The position numbers were made by a program, and so were the translations under genes. The notes beneath the pieces are model-generated. The model was given only the letters and a program-made list of their open reading frames with translations, searched no databases and was not told the DNA's origin. DNA of 64,000 bases from Streptomyces amritsarensis (GTDB lineage: Bacteria > Actinomycetota > Actinomycetes > Streptomycetales > Streptomycetaceae), in the NCBI RefSeq assembly GCF_001953875.1, contig NZ_MQUR01000027.1, positions 1 through 64,000 of the forward strand, given 5' to 3'. Below are positions 9,901 through 17,357 of this stretch, piece after piece (within the stretch, counting starts at the first letter, position 1; each line of letters opens with the position of its first letter).

Positions 9901-10292
9901 ACCAGGAGCAGGGCCGACGCCCACCCCACCGAAGCCCAGGACACCGCGCCTGCCGCACCCTCTCCCGCCCCGGCACCGGCGAGCCAGTCCGCGGGCCACA
10001 GCGCCAACGCACCGCCGGACAGCAGCAGGACCAGAACCCGCTTCAGGCGCTCCCGGCCCCGCAACAGCCGGATGAACACCCGCAGCCGCAGGTCGTACAG
10101 AGCGATCCGTCCGAGCAGCAGCAGCGCCAGCACCAGCCCCGCGACCCCCGAGGCGGACGGATCGCGCGCCCAGAGCAGCAACGGCACCGTGCCGACCGCG
10201 AGATGGAGCCACCGGCACAGGTGATCGCCGAGGTACGGCGGCTGGATCACACCCGCGCGCGTCCGCCAGACCCCTCGCCCCCCGAGCTGCAA
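6897..10292 (-). CDS. Membrane-anchored CHAT-domain (caspase-like) protease
   Basis: The 1131-residue protein starts at TTG 10290-10292, chosen because GGGAG lies 8 bases upstream; a GTG 14 codons later is the alternative. Residues ~25-200 hold four or five hydrophobic helices (GVAGLVLALLLLGRIALY, RVLVLLLSGGALALW, GLLLPAIAVTAAELAFSG). Residues ~270-680 are Ala-rich helical repeats like a TPR or similar scaffold. The C-terminal third is a CHAT domain: LWLVPEGPLHDLPLHAV, the His box HLACHC (916-921), the Cys box LSGCDTG with Cys960, GLTRQFLHAGARSVLVTRW, and the terminal HPYYWAPFTLVGDW. CHAT proteases share the caspase His/Cys dyad and are activated by associated sensor modules in bacterial conflict systems. 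The family usually has HG at the His box; here it is HC. First gene of a three-gene coupled operon. Confidence 0.9.
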   Translation of the reverse strand: MQLGGRGVWRTRAGVIQPPYLGDHLCRWLHLAVGTVPLLLWARDPSASGVAGLVLALLLLGRIALYDLRLRVFIRLLRGRERLKRVLVLLLSGGALALWPADWLAGAGAGEGAAGAVSWASVGWASALLLVTALGCLQEWRTWPDVRGVPSCGLQPFWVQRRLLGCGWGPALLAVTHPGVRGLLLPAIAVTAAELAFSGYAARTGDWQLRVVDALRLPLQPSFRVPWVQGSAVGSWAYDSVVRRPRRPDLAPWELMLRHDEVLAGSVAHDVVVRTWQANATTPTADAEPWVSTAEAYADSLKALFQYQAGTEIPPSERRALFATWQAVAAMTAMARAEVSAATGLLDNAVRNRRYAAELFAAAGLPLNAAAARCLTADLLAFQLSRPDEALAEVDEMGDRAVLPPALQRLAELVEGVAGRAPRRAGGDRRRPSALLPGAATALFEELPSWLPFLSVHHREIAFVRHVEQRADNAAHLSDRQPDVTFPGIHRGFAGRYRSSAGDDLRQVMADAQRSYAHGSFDVARRAAMDVLEAARSANDLAQQTAALRLLARTAAGSRNWAEQYAHLIALVASVETARDRVADADLRIDLDLAQPCAELVALIVDRRVPGVPLTAALDVAERGRARVMLQTLGGVHEAVLPAGLRELQEKEKGLLQSVRSGDGIGSRGPYGFAVLNPYWGEVERAKLEEIWRAMEATGAIGAAYVSGRRGAPAEFAQLRAMLEPGEVLCEFVHTGARTIVLLVRRDRPEPVVVDLRLTARSLLPGKPDAGRQAPSWVTELAPLAQALAAHTRPGEVLWLVPEGPLHDLPLHAVTFEGIPWGERNPMSCTPSASLMRYRLGPAAPKGSTGGSGRGSGNGTGAALVLADSRGDLVHARAEARAIRAVLPSTEVHTGASATLRTLRERLSQARYDVVHLACHCRLDGERPSRSGILLADGELTAEDLHTVRLDVRLVVLSGCDTGAQEQRRGNELMGLTRQFLHAGARSVLVTRWRVDDVAGALLMEDFYRRLKQGSPLATALSAARHRVRTMTLEQALEHCERERLRTADPDCEHSLSHDIARLRLRAGDVGGALEEIEARLADACAGSAHRRRMLVLRERARYASPRRDHHLPAFDHPYYWAPFTLVGDWR

Positions 10293-10449
10293 GATCTCAC
10301 TCCCTGTGCGTGCACATGAACGGAAAGTGCGGAGAGGATCCTAGCGGCCGTGGAGGGCGCGGCAGGACCACGTGCCCCGAGTTCACCCCTCCCGGGCCGC
10401 GGCGGGGACGTGCTTCGGCGCGTCGCTGCCCGGCCGCCTCGGCCGCGGC

Positions 10450-10479
10450 CTGTGGTTCCCCCGACCGGGGGAACCACAG
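10450..10479. other. Strong perfect hairpin in the divergent promoter region
   Basis: A 13-bp perfect inverted repeat (CTGTGGTTCCCCC and its complement) flanks a 4-base loop. It lies between the CHAT operon and the divergent TsaC-like gene, 158 bp from the first and 167 bp from the second. A terminator would be unexpected there. It could be a leader attenuator for one operon, a regulator site, or the remnant of a small repeat element. The sequence is symmetric, so it forms on either strand. Confidence 0.65.
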
Positions 10480-10645
10480 CCTGCGAGGGTGACGCCCCGC
10501 CACTTTGCCGCGTGTCCTTCCGCCGTGAAGCAGCAGGTCGGAGGAGCGCGTGCGGCTGTGCGGCTCGGCGGGGCCGCCCATTCCGGTAGCCTGCCGATGT
10601 AACCGGCAGGTGCGGGCCGAGAGCCCGGTGGGATGGAGATCGGCC

Positions 10646-11290
10646 ATGGCCCTTCGTTACGACTGCTCCACGGATTCGACCCGGGCCGACGGCCTGAACG
10701 CGGCCGCCCTCGCGGTCCGGCGGGGCGAGCTCGTGGTGCTCCCGACCGACACGGTCTACGGCATCGGTGCGGACGCCTTCGACGCCGACGCCGTGGACAG
10801 GCTGCTGGGAGCCAAGGGCCGCGACCGTGCGATGCCGTCGCCGGTCCTGGTCGCCTCCCCGGACGCGCTGCACGACCTCGTCGCCGACCTCCCCAAGCAG
10901 GGATGGGCGCTGGTGGAGGCGTTCTGGCCGGGCGGGTTGACCCTGGTCGCCCGCCACCTGCCCTCGCTGACCTGGGACCTCGGGGAGACCAACGGCACGG
11001 TCGCCGTCAGGATGCCCTCCCACCCGGTCGCCCTGGCCCTGCTCTCCGAGACCGGGCCCATGGCCGTCTCCAGCGCCAACCTGACCGGCCGGCCCTCCCC
11101 GCAGGACTGCGACGCGGCACAGGCCATGCTGGGCGACCGCGTCTCCGTCTACCTCGACGGCGGCCCCACCGCGGCGGCCGTCGCCTCCTCGATCGTGGAC
11201 CTCACCGGCCCGGTACCGGTCCTCAAGCGCGCCGGCGCCATCAGCGCCCAAGCCCTGCGCGGCGTCGTGCCCGACCTGCTGGAGGCGTGA
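10646..11290 (+). CDS. L-threonylcarbamoyladenylate synthase (Sua5/YwlC/TsaC type)
   Basis: The product (214 residues from ATG 10646, GGAG 8 bases upstream) has the YrdC fold hallmarks: an early LVVLPTDTVYGIGADA, then LLGAKGRDRAMPSPVLVAS, FWPGGLTLV, VAVRMPSHPVAL, SSANLTG and a final VLKRAGAIS. These enzymes make threonylcarbamoyl-AMP from threonine, bicarbonate and ATP for the t6A modification of ANN-decoding tRNAs. The protein has the short TsaC/YwlC form without the extra Sua5 domain. In most Streptomyces the main copy sits with prmC and glyA. This one stands alone between the CHAT operon and a carbonic anhydrase, so it may be a second copy. The bicarbonate-using enzyme next to a carbonic anhydrase (68 bp downstream) is suggestive but may be chance. 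Confidence 0.85.
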   Translation: MALRYDCSTDSTRADGLNAAALAVRRGELVVLPTDTVYGIGADAFDADAVDRLLGAKGRDRAMPSPVLVASPDALHDLVADLPKQGWALVEAFWPGGLTLVARHLPSLTWDLGETNGTVAVRMPSHPVALALLSETGPMAVSSANLTGRPSPQDCDAAQAMLGDRVSVYLDGGPTAAAVASSIVDLTGPVPVLKRAGAISAQALRGVVPDLLEA

Positions 11291-11358
11291 CCCCCGGCCC
11301 CGACTCGCGGTCCGACCCTCGGCAGGTGGTGCTCAGGGCGGCGTCGTAGCCTGCGGTC

Positions 11359-12000
11359 ATGAGTACATCGCTGACACCGACACCGACTCCGTCCGAGGCC
11401 TTCGAACTGCTGCTCGCCGGAAACCGGCGTTTCACCGCAGGCACACCCGAGCACCCGAACCAGGACGCGGCCCGCCGTACCGAGACCGCTCCGGCCCAGC
11501 GCCCTTTCGCCGTCCTCTTCGGCTGCTCCGATTCCAGGCTGGCCGCCGAGATCATCTTCGACCGCGGACTCGGTGACCTGTTCGTCGTACGCACCGCGGG
11601 CCACGTCACGGGCACCGAGGTCCTGGGCACCATCGAGTACGGGGTGAGCGTGCTGGACTGCCCGCTGGTCGTCGTGCTCGGCCACGACACGTGCGGTGCG
11701 GTGGCCGCGACCCGGGCCGCCCTGACCGACGGCGTCGGTGCCACCGGGTACGTGCGCGACGTCATCGAACGCGTCACCCCCAGCGTGCTCGCCGCCCGGG
11801 CCGCCGGACTCACCGACGAGGACGACATCATCGCCGAGCACATCCGACACACCGTCGACCTTCTCCTGGACCGCTCCCGCGTCCTCGCCGACCAGGTCGC
11901 GGCGGGGCGCGCCGCCGTGGTGGGCCTGTCCTACCGACTGGCCGACGGCAGTGCCCGGGTCGTCACCACCCGAGGCCTCGCGCACGAGGTGCCCGCCTGA
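11359..12000 (+). CDS. Beta-class carbonic anhydrase
   Basis: This 213-residue cytosolic enzyme interconverts CO2 and bicarbonate. The zinc ligands and catalytic dyad are all visible: Cys56, Asp58 and Arg60 in FGCSDSR, and His109 and Cys112 in GHDTCGAV. The flanking family motifs RTAGHVTGTEVLGTIEYGV and a C-terminal VVGLSYRLADGSARVV strand are also present. The length is normal. It is probably a plant-type/SulP-type soluble beta-CA. It follows the TsaC-like gene on the same strand with a 68-bp gap, so co-transcription is possible. Confidence 0.92.
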   Translation: MSTSLTPTPTPSEAFELLLAGNRRFTAGTPEHPNQDAARRTETAPAQRPFAVLFGCSDSRLAAEIIFDRGLGDLFVVRTAGHVTGTEVLGTIEYGVSVLDCPLVVVLGHDTCGAVAATRAALTDGVGATGYVRDVIERVTPSVLAARAAGLTDEDDIIAEHIRHTVDLLLDRSRVLADQVAAGRAAVVGLSYRLADGSARVVTTRGLAHEVPA

Positions 12001-12225
12001 CCCTCCGGTGAGATCGCCGGGCGGCGCCGCCGTCCGGCGATCCGGCGGTGTCCCGATGCGGAAGGGCGCGGCCGGTCACCGGGCGCCCGGTGACCCGTAC
12101 GCCGCTCCGATCGGGGAGACGCCGGTGGTGACGTGGCCACACACCGATCATCACCACCCGCGCGGGCCGGGCGGACGCGCTCGGGCAGCGGCGGCGGGAC
12201 GTCGGCCGCCGACCGGCGCCCCCGG

Positions 12226-13164
12226 TCACCAGGCGCCGACGACCGGCGCCTCCCCCTCGTACCGCGCCCAGGTCTCGTTGAGGCGCGCGAGCCGGTGCGC
12301 TGCGGCCACGCCGCGCAGGGAGGCGACCTTCCCGTCGCTGACTTCGAACGCGACCGCGCCCACGACCCGGTTGCGGACCACGGCGATGACGGCCGTGGAG
12401 CCGTTGACCCGCGCCAGGTGGAACGCCGGGGAGCCGCCGGCCAACCGCCGCTTGGCCTCAGTGGGCCGCAACCCGGCCCGCACGTACGAGGCGATGCGCT
12501 CGGGCGTCCGGTGCCGCAACAGCCGCCTGGCCAGGCCGGCGCCGTCCGAGACCGCGGTCGCGTCGGCGGTCAGCAGCGCCACGAGCCGGTCGGTGCGCCC
12601 CGACATGGCGGCCGTCAGGAACTCCTCGACGACCCGGCGCGCAGCCGCGGGGTCCACCTCGCCGCCGCCGCGGCGCTCGGCGGCGACCCGGCGCCGGGCG
12701 CGGTGCACGTGCTGCTGGCTCGCGGACTCGGTGATGTCGAGGATCCCGGCGATCTCCGCGTGCGGGTAGGAGAAGGCCTCGCGCAGCACGTATGCGGCCC
12801 GTTCGACCGGCGAGAGGCGTTCCATGAGGGTCAGGACCGCCAGGGACACCGATTCGCGCTGCTCGACGGTATCGGCGGGACCGAGCATCGGGTCGCCGTC
12901 GAGGAGCGGCTCGGGCAGCCAGTCCCCGACGGCCCGCTCGTGGCGTGCCTGCGCCGACCGGAGCCGGTCGAGGCAGAGGTTGGTGACGACCTTGGTCAGC
13001 CATGCCTCCGGCACCTCGATGCGCTCCCGGTCCGCAGCCTGCCAGCGCAGGAACGCGTCCTGCACGGCGTCCTCGGCATCGGCCGCCGAGCCGAGCAGAC
13101 GGTACGCGAGCGAGGCCAGCCGGCCCCGGCCGGCCTCGAACCGATCGATCGTCGCCATGTCCAT
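12226..13164 (-). CDS. ECF41-type (SigJ-like) RNA polymerase sigma factor
   Basis: The 312-residue protein carries sigma2 (residues ~10-75: LASLAYRLLGSAADAEDAVQ, AWLTKVVTNLCLDRLRS), sigma4 (~110-165: LSPVERAAYVLREAFSYPHA, ESASQQHVHRARRRV) and a long C-terminal SnoaL/NTF2-like extension (~175-310). The extension, not an anti-sigma factor, controls activity in the ECF41 group, and the interdomain LPEPLL motif is present. ECF41 genes typically sit beside a COE partner (carboxymuconolactone decarboxylase, oxidoreductase or epimerase) whose promoter they drive. Here the partner is the degraded oxidoreductase immediately upstream, 10 bp from this start. Confidence 0.9.
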   Translation of the reverse strand: MDMATIDRFEAGRGRLASLAYRLLGSAADAEDAVQDAFLRWQAADRERIEVPEAWLTKVVTNLCLDRLRSAQARHERAVGDWLPEPLLDGDPMLGPADTVEQRESVSLAVLTLMERLSPVERAAYVLREAFSYPHAEIAGILDITESASQQHVHRARRRVAAERRGGGEVDPAAARRVVEEFLTAAMSGRTDRLVALLTADATAVSDGAGLARRLLRHRTPERIASYVRAGLRPTEAKRRLAGGSPAFHLARVNGSTAVIAVVRNRVVGAVAFEVSDGKVASLRGVAAAHRLARLNETWARYEGEAPVVGAW

Positions 13165-13174
13165 GCCGATCAGC

Positions 13175-13417
13175 CTATGCGGCGGCGCTCGCGCCGATCC
13201 GGTCGGGTGCGCCGGCCGCGGCGGCCGGCCGGCGCCTGCGCTCCTGGAAGATCGCGTCGCGCCGGCCCAGGCTGACGTGGTCGCCTTGGTACTTCAGCCC
13301 GGTGGACGGGGTCTCGCCGCCCGCGGGCCGGCCGAAAGCCTGGCGCAGGTGACGGCGGGCCTCGGGGGAGAGCGCCGCGGCGTATCCGGCGCCGAGTACG
13401 ACGATGCGGTGCTTCAT
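13175..13417 (-). pseudogene. Deleted remnant of an FAD/NAD(P)-dependent oxidoreductase
   Basis: An ATG at 13415-13417 preceded by AGGAG opens a frame whose first residues, MKHRIVVLGAGYA, are the start of a Rossmann-fold flavoprotein. The frame jumps at once to LSPEARRHLRQAF and then to TGLKYQGDHVSLGRRDAIFQ. In full-length (~390 residue) members of the NDH-2-like oxidoreductases found beside ECF41 sigma factors, these segments lie roughly 200 and 300 residues further on. The product is only 80 residues and lacks the NAD-binding GxGxxG and most of the FAD domain. At least two in-frame deletions explain it. It is read with the sigma gene (10-bp gap). Confidence 0.8.
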
Positions 13418-13571
13418 GTCGTGGCTCCTGTCTCGTTCGCGTCCCCCTTGAACGGGACGGCGCCCCGATTCCTGACAGGAGTCGAAGGTGAGGTGGCTCA
13501 CACTCGCGGCGGGCGTGTCGTACGCGGCGGGCGTCGGGAAGTGGCGGATCCCGGACGGCGGACCCGCCCGC

Positions 13572-13835
13572 TCAGTCGTCCTTCTCCCCGGTGCCGACGA
13601 GTGAGGCTACGAGGAGGCCCGCGAGTGCCGCCCACAGCGCGGCGGTGGGTCCGGCCGTGGCCCATCCGAAGACGCCGAGCACCACGGCTGTGCCCGCCCC
13701 GATGGCCCAGGCGCGCCGGTCGGTGAGGAAGGCCCACTGTCTGCGTCCGCTCCCCGGGGCGCGGAGCTCTGCCACCGCGGTCCTGACCACCAGGGCGGCC
13801 ACGATGATCGCGACGGTGAGCAGGGTGACCGCCAT
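13572..13835 (-). CDS. Small two-helix membrane protein
   Basis: The 87-residue frame has a good ribosome site (GGAGG 5-7 bases before ATG 13833-13835) and two hydrophobic helices, at residues ~3-20 (TLLTVAIIVAALVVRTAV) and ~45-80 (WAIGAGTAVVLGVFGWATAG, ALWAALAGLLVASLVG). The ends are charged. I do not recognise the family; similar tiny membrane proteins are common and uncharacterised in Streptomyces. It stands alone, about 155 bp from the oxidoreductase remnant on the same strand. Confidence 0.68.
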   Translation of the reverse strand: MAVTLLTVAIIVAALVVRTAVAELRAPGSGRRQWAFLTDRRAWAIGAGTAVVLGVFGWATAGPTAALWAALAGLLVASLVGTGEKDD

Positions 13836-14126
13836 ACCGCCTCCGGAAGGAAGACCGCCGGGAGCCCGCCGGCAGCCCAGTGTCCCACGGGCGGGTGCGC
13901 CTGCGCCGCCCGCCGCGGGCCCGCAGGGGGTCCGGCGGCGGCCCGAGCCGTCCTCGGCGTCGGCGCCGAGGACCGTCGAGGCGCGCGTTCCTGACGGCGG
14001 GCGGAGCCTCCCGTTGCGTCAGGAGCGAGGCCAACTGCCGTGCCTGACCCGGCCCGTGACGTCACGCCAGTGGCGCGTAACATCACGGGGTCCCCACCCC
14101 GCACGATCGCTCGGGAGTTCCCCCCC

Positions 14127-15104
14127 ATGAACCACCCTTCCGGTTTTCCCCTCACCCGCCGCGGCCTCATACGCGCCGGCGCCGGCGTCTCACTCGCCGC
14201 GCTCGGGCTCGGCGTCGGCGCGCAGACCGCCTCCGCGGCGGTGGCCGCCACCAAGCGGTTCGATCTGACACAGCCGTCACACGACCTGTTCCGCTCCAAG
14301 GACACGCACGGCGCACGGGTGCAGCAGAGCTTCGCCTTCGACTGGGTGAACAAGTTCCTCTTCGTCGCGACCAAGCGGAGCGGAAGCACCGAGGCAGACG
14401 GCGACCTGTGCATCAACAAGATGGACTTCGCCGGGAACTACATCTCGTACATGCACCTCAACGGCTTCGGCCACGGCGTCGCCTTCGCCGCCCTGCCGGA
14501 CGGTTCCGGCACCGAGCTGTGGATCGAGTGCGCCGCGAACACCAAGGGGTTCGGTACCGCGCTCGCCCCCATCCCCTACATGGCGAACACCACCCTGGGC
14601 TCTCCGGCCGCATCGGCCGCCTACCGGCCGATCTCCGGTGCCACCGAGTACACCTGCTCCGTCGACCCGGTCTACCAGCGCATGATCGTGCGCTACCACA
14701 CCAGCGACGGCAAGCGCATCGCCGTGTTCCCCCTCTCCGCCTTCCAGACGCGCAACTTCGGCGCGCCGCTGGTCGACTTCAAGCAGCCGGCGATCCCCGG
14801 AACCCCGCAGGGCTACACCCTCTACGGCTCGTACATGTACTACCTGACGGGTGACGCCTACCCGGAGCCCGGTGTCCCGGTCGGCGACGGCAACAGCTAC
14901 CTCACCAGTGTCGACATCAACACGGGCACGGTGAAGCAGGGCCCCGTCCTCACGAAGGCCGGCTCCACCCTCCACCACCGTGAGCCCGAGGGCCTGGCGG
15001 TCTACCGCACCGACGCCGGCGAGAGCCGCCTCTTCCTGGGCTTCGCCACCGGCGTGGAAGGCGACCGACGCTCCAGCATCTTCTACAAGAACGCGCTGGT
15101 CTGA
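14127..15104 (+). CDS. Tat-exported TagC-like beta-propeller protein
   Basis: The 325-residue product (ATG 14127, GGGAG just upstream) begins with a twin-arginine signal: LTRRGLIRAGAGVSLAALGL ending in ASA, so it is exported folded. The mature part has repeated aromatic-rich strands (FAFDWVNKFLFVATKR, YTCSVDPVYQRMIVRYH, YLTSVDINTGTV) and ends with HHREPEGLAVYRTDAGESRLF. This fits the group often named teichoic acid biosynthesis protein C, whose fold is the P68 receptor-binding-protein/TagC-like propeller. A direct role in teichoic acid synthesis is not shown for Streptomyces members; a cell-surface or secreted carbohydrate-related function is more cautious. Genes on either side are unrelated. 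Confidence 0.72.
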   Translation: MNHPSGFPLTRRGLIRAGAGVSLAALGLGVGAQTASAAVAATKRFDLTQPSHDLFRSKDTHGARVQQSFAFDWVNKFLFVATKRSGSTEADGDLCINKMDFAGNYISYMHLNGFGHGVAFAALPDGSGTELWIECAANTKGFGTALAPIPYMANTTLGSPAASAAYRPISGATEYTCSVDPVYQRMIVRYHTSDGKRIAVFPLSAFQTRNFGAPLVDFKQPAIPGTPQGYTLYGSYMYYLTGDAYPEPGVPVGDGNSYLTSVDINTGTVKQGPVLTKAGSTLHHREPEGLAVYRTDAGESRLFLGFATGVEGDRRSSIFYKNALV

Positions 15105-15189
15105 GTCGTCTGAGTCGTTCGAGACGCCTGTGCCCGGTGACCGGTCGACGCCACCGGGCGCCTGGCGGCTCAAGGAAGCGCGATGCCTG

Positions 15190-16137
15190 TCAGAATCCGA
15201 CCGGCTCCTCCGTGTGGTCGGCAGGCTCCACCTGGATCGTGGGGTGCGTGACGCCGTACCGCTCGGCCAGGATCAGGCGGCTCTGGTCGAGGACGGCGTG
15301 CCAGTCGGCGCCGTCCTTGATCATCACGTGGACCGATGCCGCTTCCATGCCGCTGGTGATGGTCCAGACGTGCAGGTCGTGCACCTGCTGTACACCGGGG
15401 ATGCCCGCGAGGTCCCGTTCCGCCGCCTCGACGTCGACACCCGGTGGCGCCACTTCCATGATGATCCGCAGGGCCTGCCGCATGAGCTTCCAGGTCCGCG
15501 GCAGGATGAACAGCCCGATGGCGGCGCCGATGATCGGGTCGGCGTACTCGAAGCCGGTGGTCCAGATGACGAGGGCGCCGATGATCACGCCGACGGAGCC
15601 GAGCATGTCGGCGAGGACTTCGAAGTAGGCGCCCTTGACGTTGAGGCTCTCCTTGGCGCCGGCCGTGAGCAGGCGGAAGGAGATGACGTTGACGACGAGG
15701 CCGACGACGGCGACGACCAGCACGGGCAGGCCCGGGACCTCGGAGGGCTCGCGGAAGCGTTGCACGGCCTCGTAGAGGACGTAGAAGGCCACGCCGAACA
15801 GCAGGAGGCCGTTGATGATCGCGGCCAGGACCTCCAGCCGGTAGGTGCCGTACGTGCGCCGGCCGGACGCCGGCCGCTTCGCGAGTCGGATCGCGGCGAG
15901 GGCCAGACCGAGGCCCAGGACGTCGGTGCCCATGTGGGCGGCATCGCTGATCAGGGCCAGGGAGCCGGTGACGACGCCGGCCACGACCTCCACCAGGGCG
16001 TACCCCGCGGTGATGGAGAAGGCGATGGCCAGCGGCCTCTGGTGGCGCTCGCCGGCACTGCCGATCCGCGGGCCGTGGGCGTGCCCGTCACCACCGTCGT
16101 CGCCGGGCGAGGCGCCGCGGCTGTGGCCGTGTCCCAT
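15190..16137 (-). CDS. Cation diffusion facilitator (CzcD-type) efflux transporter
   Basis: This 315-residue inner-membrane protein has the six-helix CDF core and a cytoplasmic C-terminal domain (VQQVHDLHVWTITSG). It exports zinc, cadmium or related divalent metals in exchange for protons. The helix-2 metal motif is SDAAHMGTD (Asp65, His68, Asp72). In helix 5 the usual His of HxxxD is Glu173 (YFEVLADMLGS, with Asp177), which may shift metal preference. The N-terminus is His/Gly-rich, as in many CDFs. The start is fixed by AGGAGG before ATG 16135-16137. It is the last gene of the operon started by the ArsR regulator and is expected to be de-repressed by metal. Confidence 0.92.
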   Translation of the reverse strand: MGHGHSRGASPGDDGGDGHAHGPRIGSAGERHQRPLAIAFSITAGYALVEVVAGVVTGSLALISDAAHMGTDVLGLGLALAAIRLAKRPASGRRTYGTYRLEVLAAIINGLLLFGVAFYVLYEAVQRFREPSEVPGLPVLVVAVVGLVVNVISFRLLTAGAKESLNVKGAYFEVLADMLGSVGVIIGALVIWTTGFEYADPIIGAAIGLFILPRTWKLMRQALRIIMEVAPPGVDVEAAERDLAGIPGVQQVHDLHVWTITSGMEAASVHVMIKDGADWHAVLDQSRLILAERYGVTHPTIQVEPADHTEEPVGF

Positions 16138-16264
16138 GGTGCTGGTCCTCCTGGTCTGTCGCGCCGGCTGAGCCCGTGGTCAGCCTGGCAGGGGTGGGCC
16201 CGGAGCCCGGGAAGCCGCGGGCGGCGGATCGGGCGTGTCGGGCCGTGGCCGATCCGGCTCCGGA

Positions 16265-16903
16265 TCAGGCCCCGGCGCCGCCGGCGCGTCGGCCTATGCC
16301 GGGGACGAACCGGCCCGTCCGCGCGGTGTAGTCGAGGTAGGCGCGGCCGTGCACGCGGGCCAGGTACGGTTCCTCCACCACGCGGACCTGGAGCTCGACG
16401 GCGAGGACGAGCGCGAGCCAGGCGATGACCGCAAGGGCGTTCGCCACCATCATCGCGAGCCCCGCGGCGGTCACGGTCATGGCGGTGAAGACCGGGTTGC
16501 GCACGTACGCGAAGAGTCCGGAGGTCACGAGTTCCGTGCGCTCGGCGGCGTCCACGCCGACGCGCCAGGAGGCGCCCATCGCGCTCTGTGCGGCCAGGGT
16601 GGCGGCCATTCCCGCCAGGGCCACGGCCAGCCCCGCCCCGCGAAGGCCCGTACTGTCGGCCGCCCCGGCCGGCCCCGGCAGTCCGGGCATCGCGGCCAGT
16701 GCGGCGGCGGGAGCCGCAGCTCCGCCCAGGAGGGCGAGGGCGAACAGGATGCCCGCCCACCACGAGGCGGATCCCGGTTGCCCCGATATTCCCCGGAAGC
16801 CGGCGTCTCCGGTGCGGCGCCGCTGCACCGCGGCTCGTATGCCGAACGCCGTCGCCGCCCACACGGCGAACAGCGCCAGCGCGGTCAGGGCCCAGTGGTT
16901 CAC
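16265..16903 (-). CDS. Isoprenylcysteine methyltransferase-like membrane protein
   Basis: The preferred start is GTG 16901-16903 (after GGGGG); an ATG 14 codons upstream (16945) is possible but has no better site. The ~212-residue protein has several hydrophobic helices and ends with the ICMT/phospholipid-methyltransferase signature: FAYVRNPVFTAMTV, then VEEPYLARVHGRAYLDYTAR. These proteins use S-adenosylmethionine in the membrane, but the bacterial substrate is unknown. The gene lies between ArsR and the CDF transporter, a repeatedly seen context for this family in actinobacteria. That suggests a role tied to metal stress, which is inference. Confidence 0.8.
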   Translation of the reverse strand: MNHWALTALALFAVWAATAFGIRAAVQRRRTGDAGFRGISGQPGSASWWAGILFALALLGGAAAPAAALAAMPGLPGPAGAADSTGLRGAGLAVALAGMAATLAAQSAMGASWRVGVDAAERTELVTSGLFAYVRNPVFTAMTVTAAGLAMMVANALAVIAWLALVLAVELQVRVVEEPYLARVHGRAYLDYTARTGRFVPGIGRRAGGAGA

Positions 16904-17003
16904 CGTGCCGCCCCCTTCGTCTTCCGGGTGGCCGTGGTGCGGCACACGCGGGCGGCCGGCACCTCGCGCCGGGCGGGCGCCGGGCCGAGCGCCGGGGGCG
17001 TCA

Positions 17004-17354
17004 TCAGCAGCACCCCTTCTCGTCGGCCTCGGCGCAGGTCCGGTCGGCGGCGACGGTGACGACCGCGGAGCGGAGGTCGTCCAGGGCGTGGCCGAGTCGG
17101 GCGTCGGCCAGCTCGTAGCGGGTGCGGCGGCCTTCGGGGACGGCGATCACGAGGCCGCAGTCGCGCAGGCAGGCGAGGTGGTTGGAGAGCCGGGTGCGGG
17201 AGATGCCCAGCTTGTCGGCGAGGTCGGACGGGTGCGCCGGGGCCTCGCGGATCTCGAGGAGCAGGCGGCAGCGGATCGGATCGGCCAGGGCGCGCCCGAA
17301 GCGCGCCAGGACCTCGATGTCTTCGGCGGTGTTCAGCACACCTCCACCGTACAT
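17004..17354 (-). CDS. Metal-sensing ArsR/SmtB repressor (CmtR-like)
   Basis: The 116-residue winged-helix protein has the ArsR core (FGRALADPIRCRLLLEI, DLADKLGISRTRLSNHLACL, GRRTRYELAD). Cysteines at 62 and 66 (LACLRDC) lie in the recognition helix and Cys107 and Cys115-116 in the tail (RTCAEADEKGCC). This matches the CmtR pattern, where two recognition-helix cysteines and one tail cysteine bind Cd(II) or Pb(II) and release DNA. It heads the operon with the methyltransferase-like and CDF genes, so it should repress their transcription until metal is bound. The ATG is 4 bp from the palindromic operator. Confidence 0.92.
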   Translation of the reverse strand: MYGGGVLNTAEDIEVLARFGRALADPIRCRLLLEIREAPAHPSDLADKLGISRTRLSNHLACLRDCGLVIAVPEGRRTRYELADARLGHALDDLRSAVVTVAADRTCAEADEKGCC

Positions 17355-17357
17355 CGA

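Noticed and set aside
13607..14419. 270-codon minus-strand frame
   Set aside because: Covers the small membrane protein in another frame and the start of the TagC-like gene in antisense; composition is not coding.
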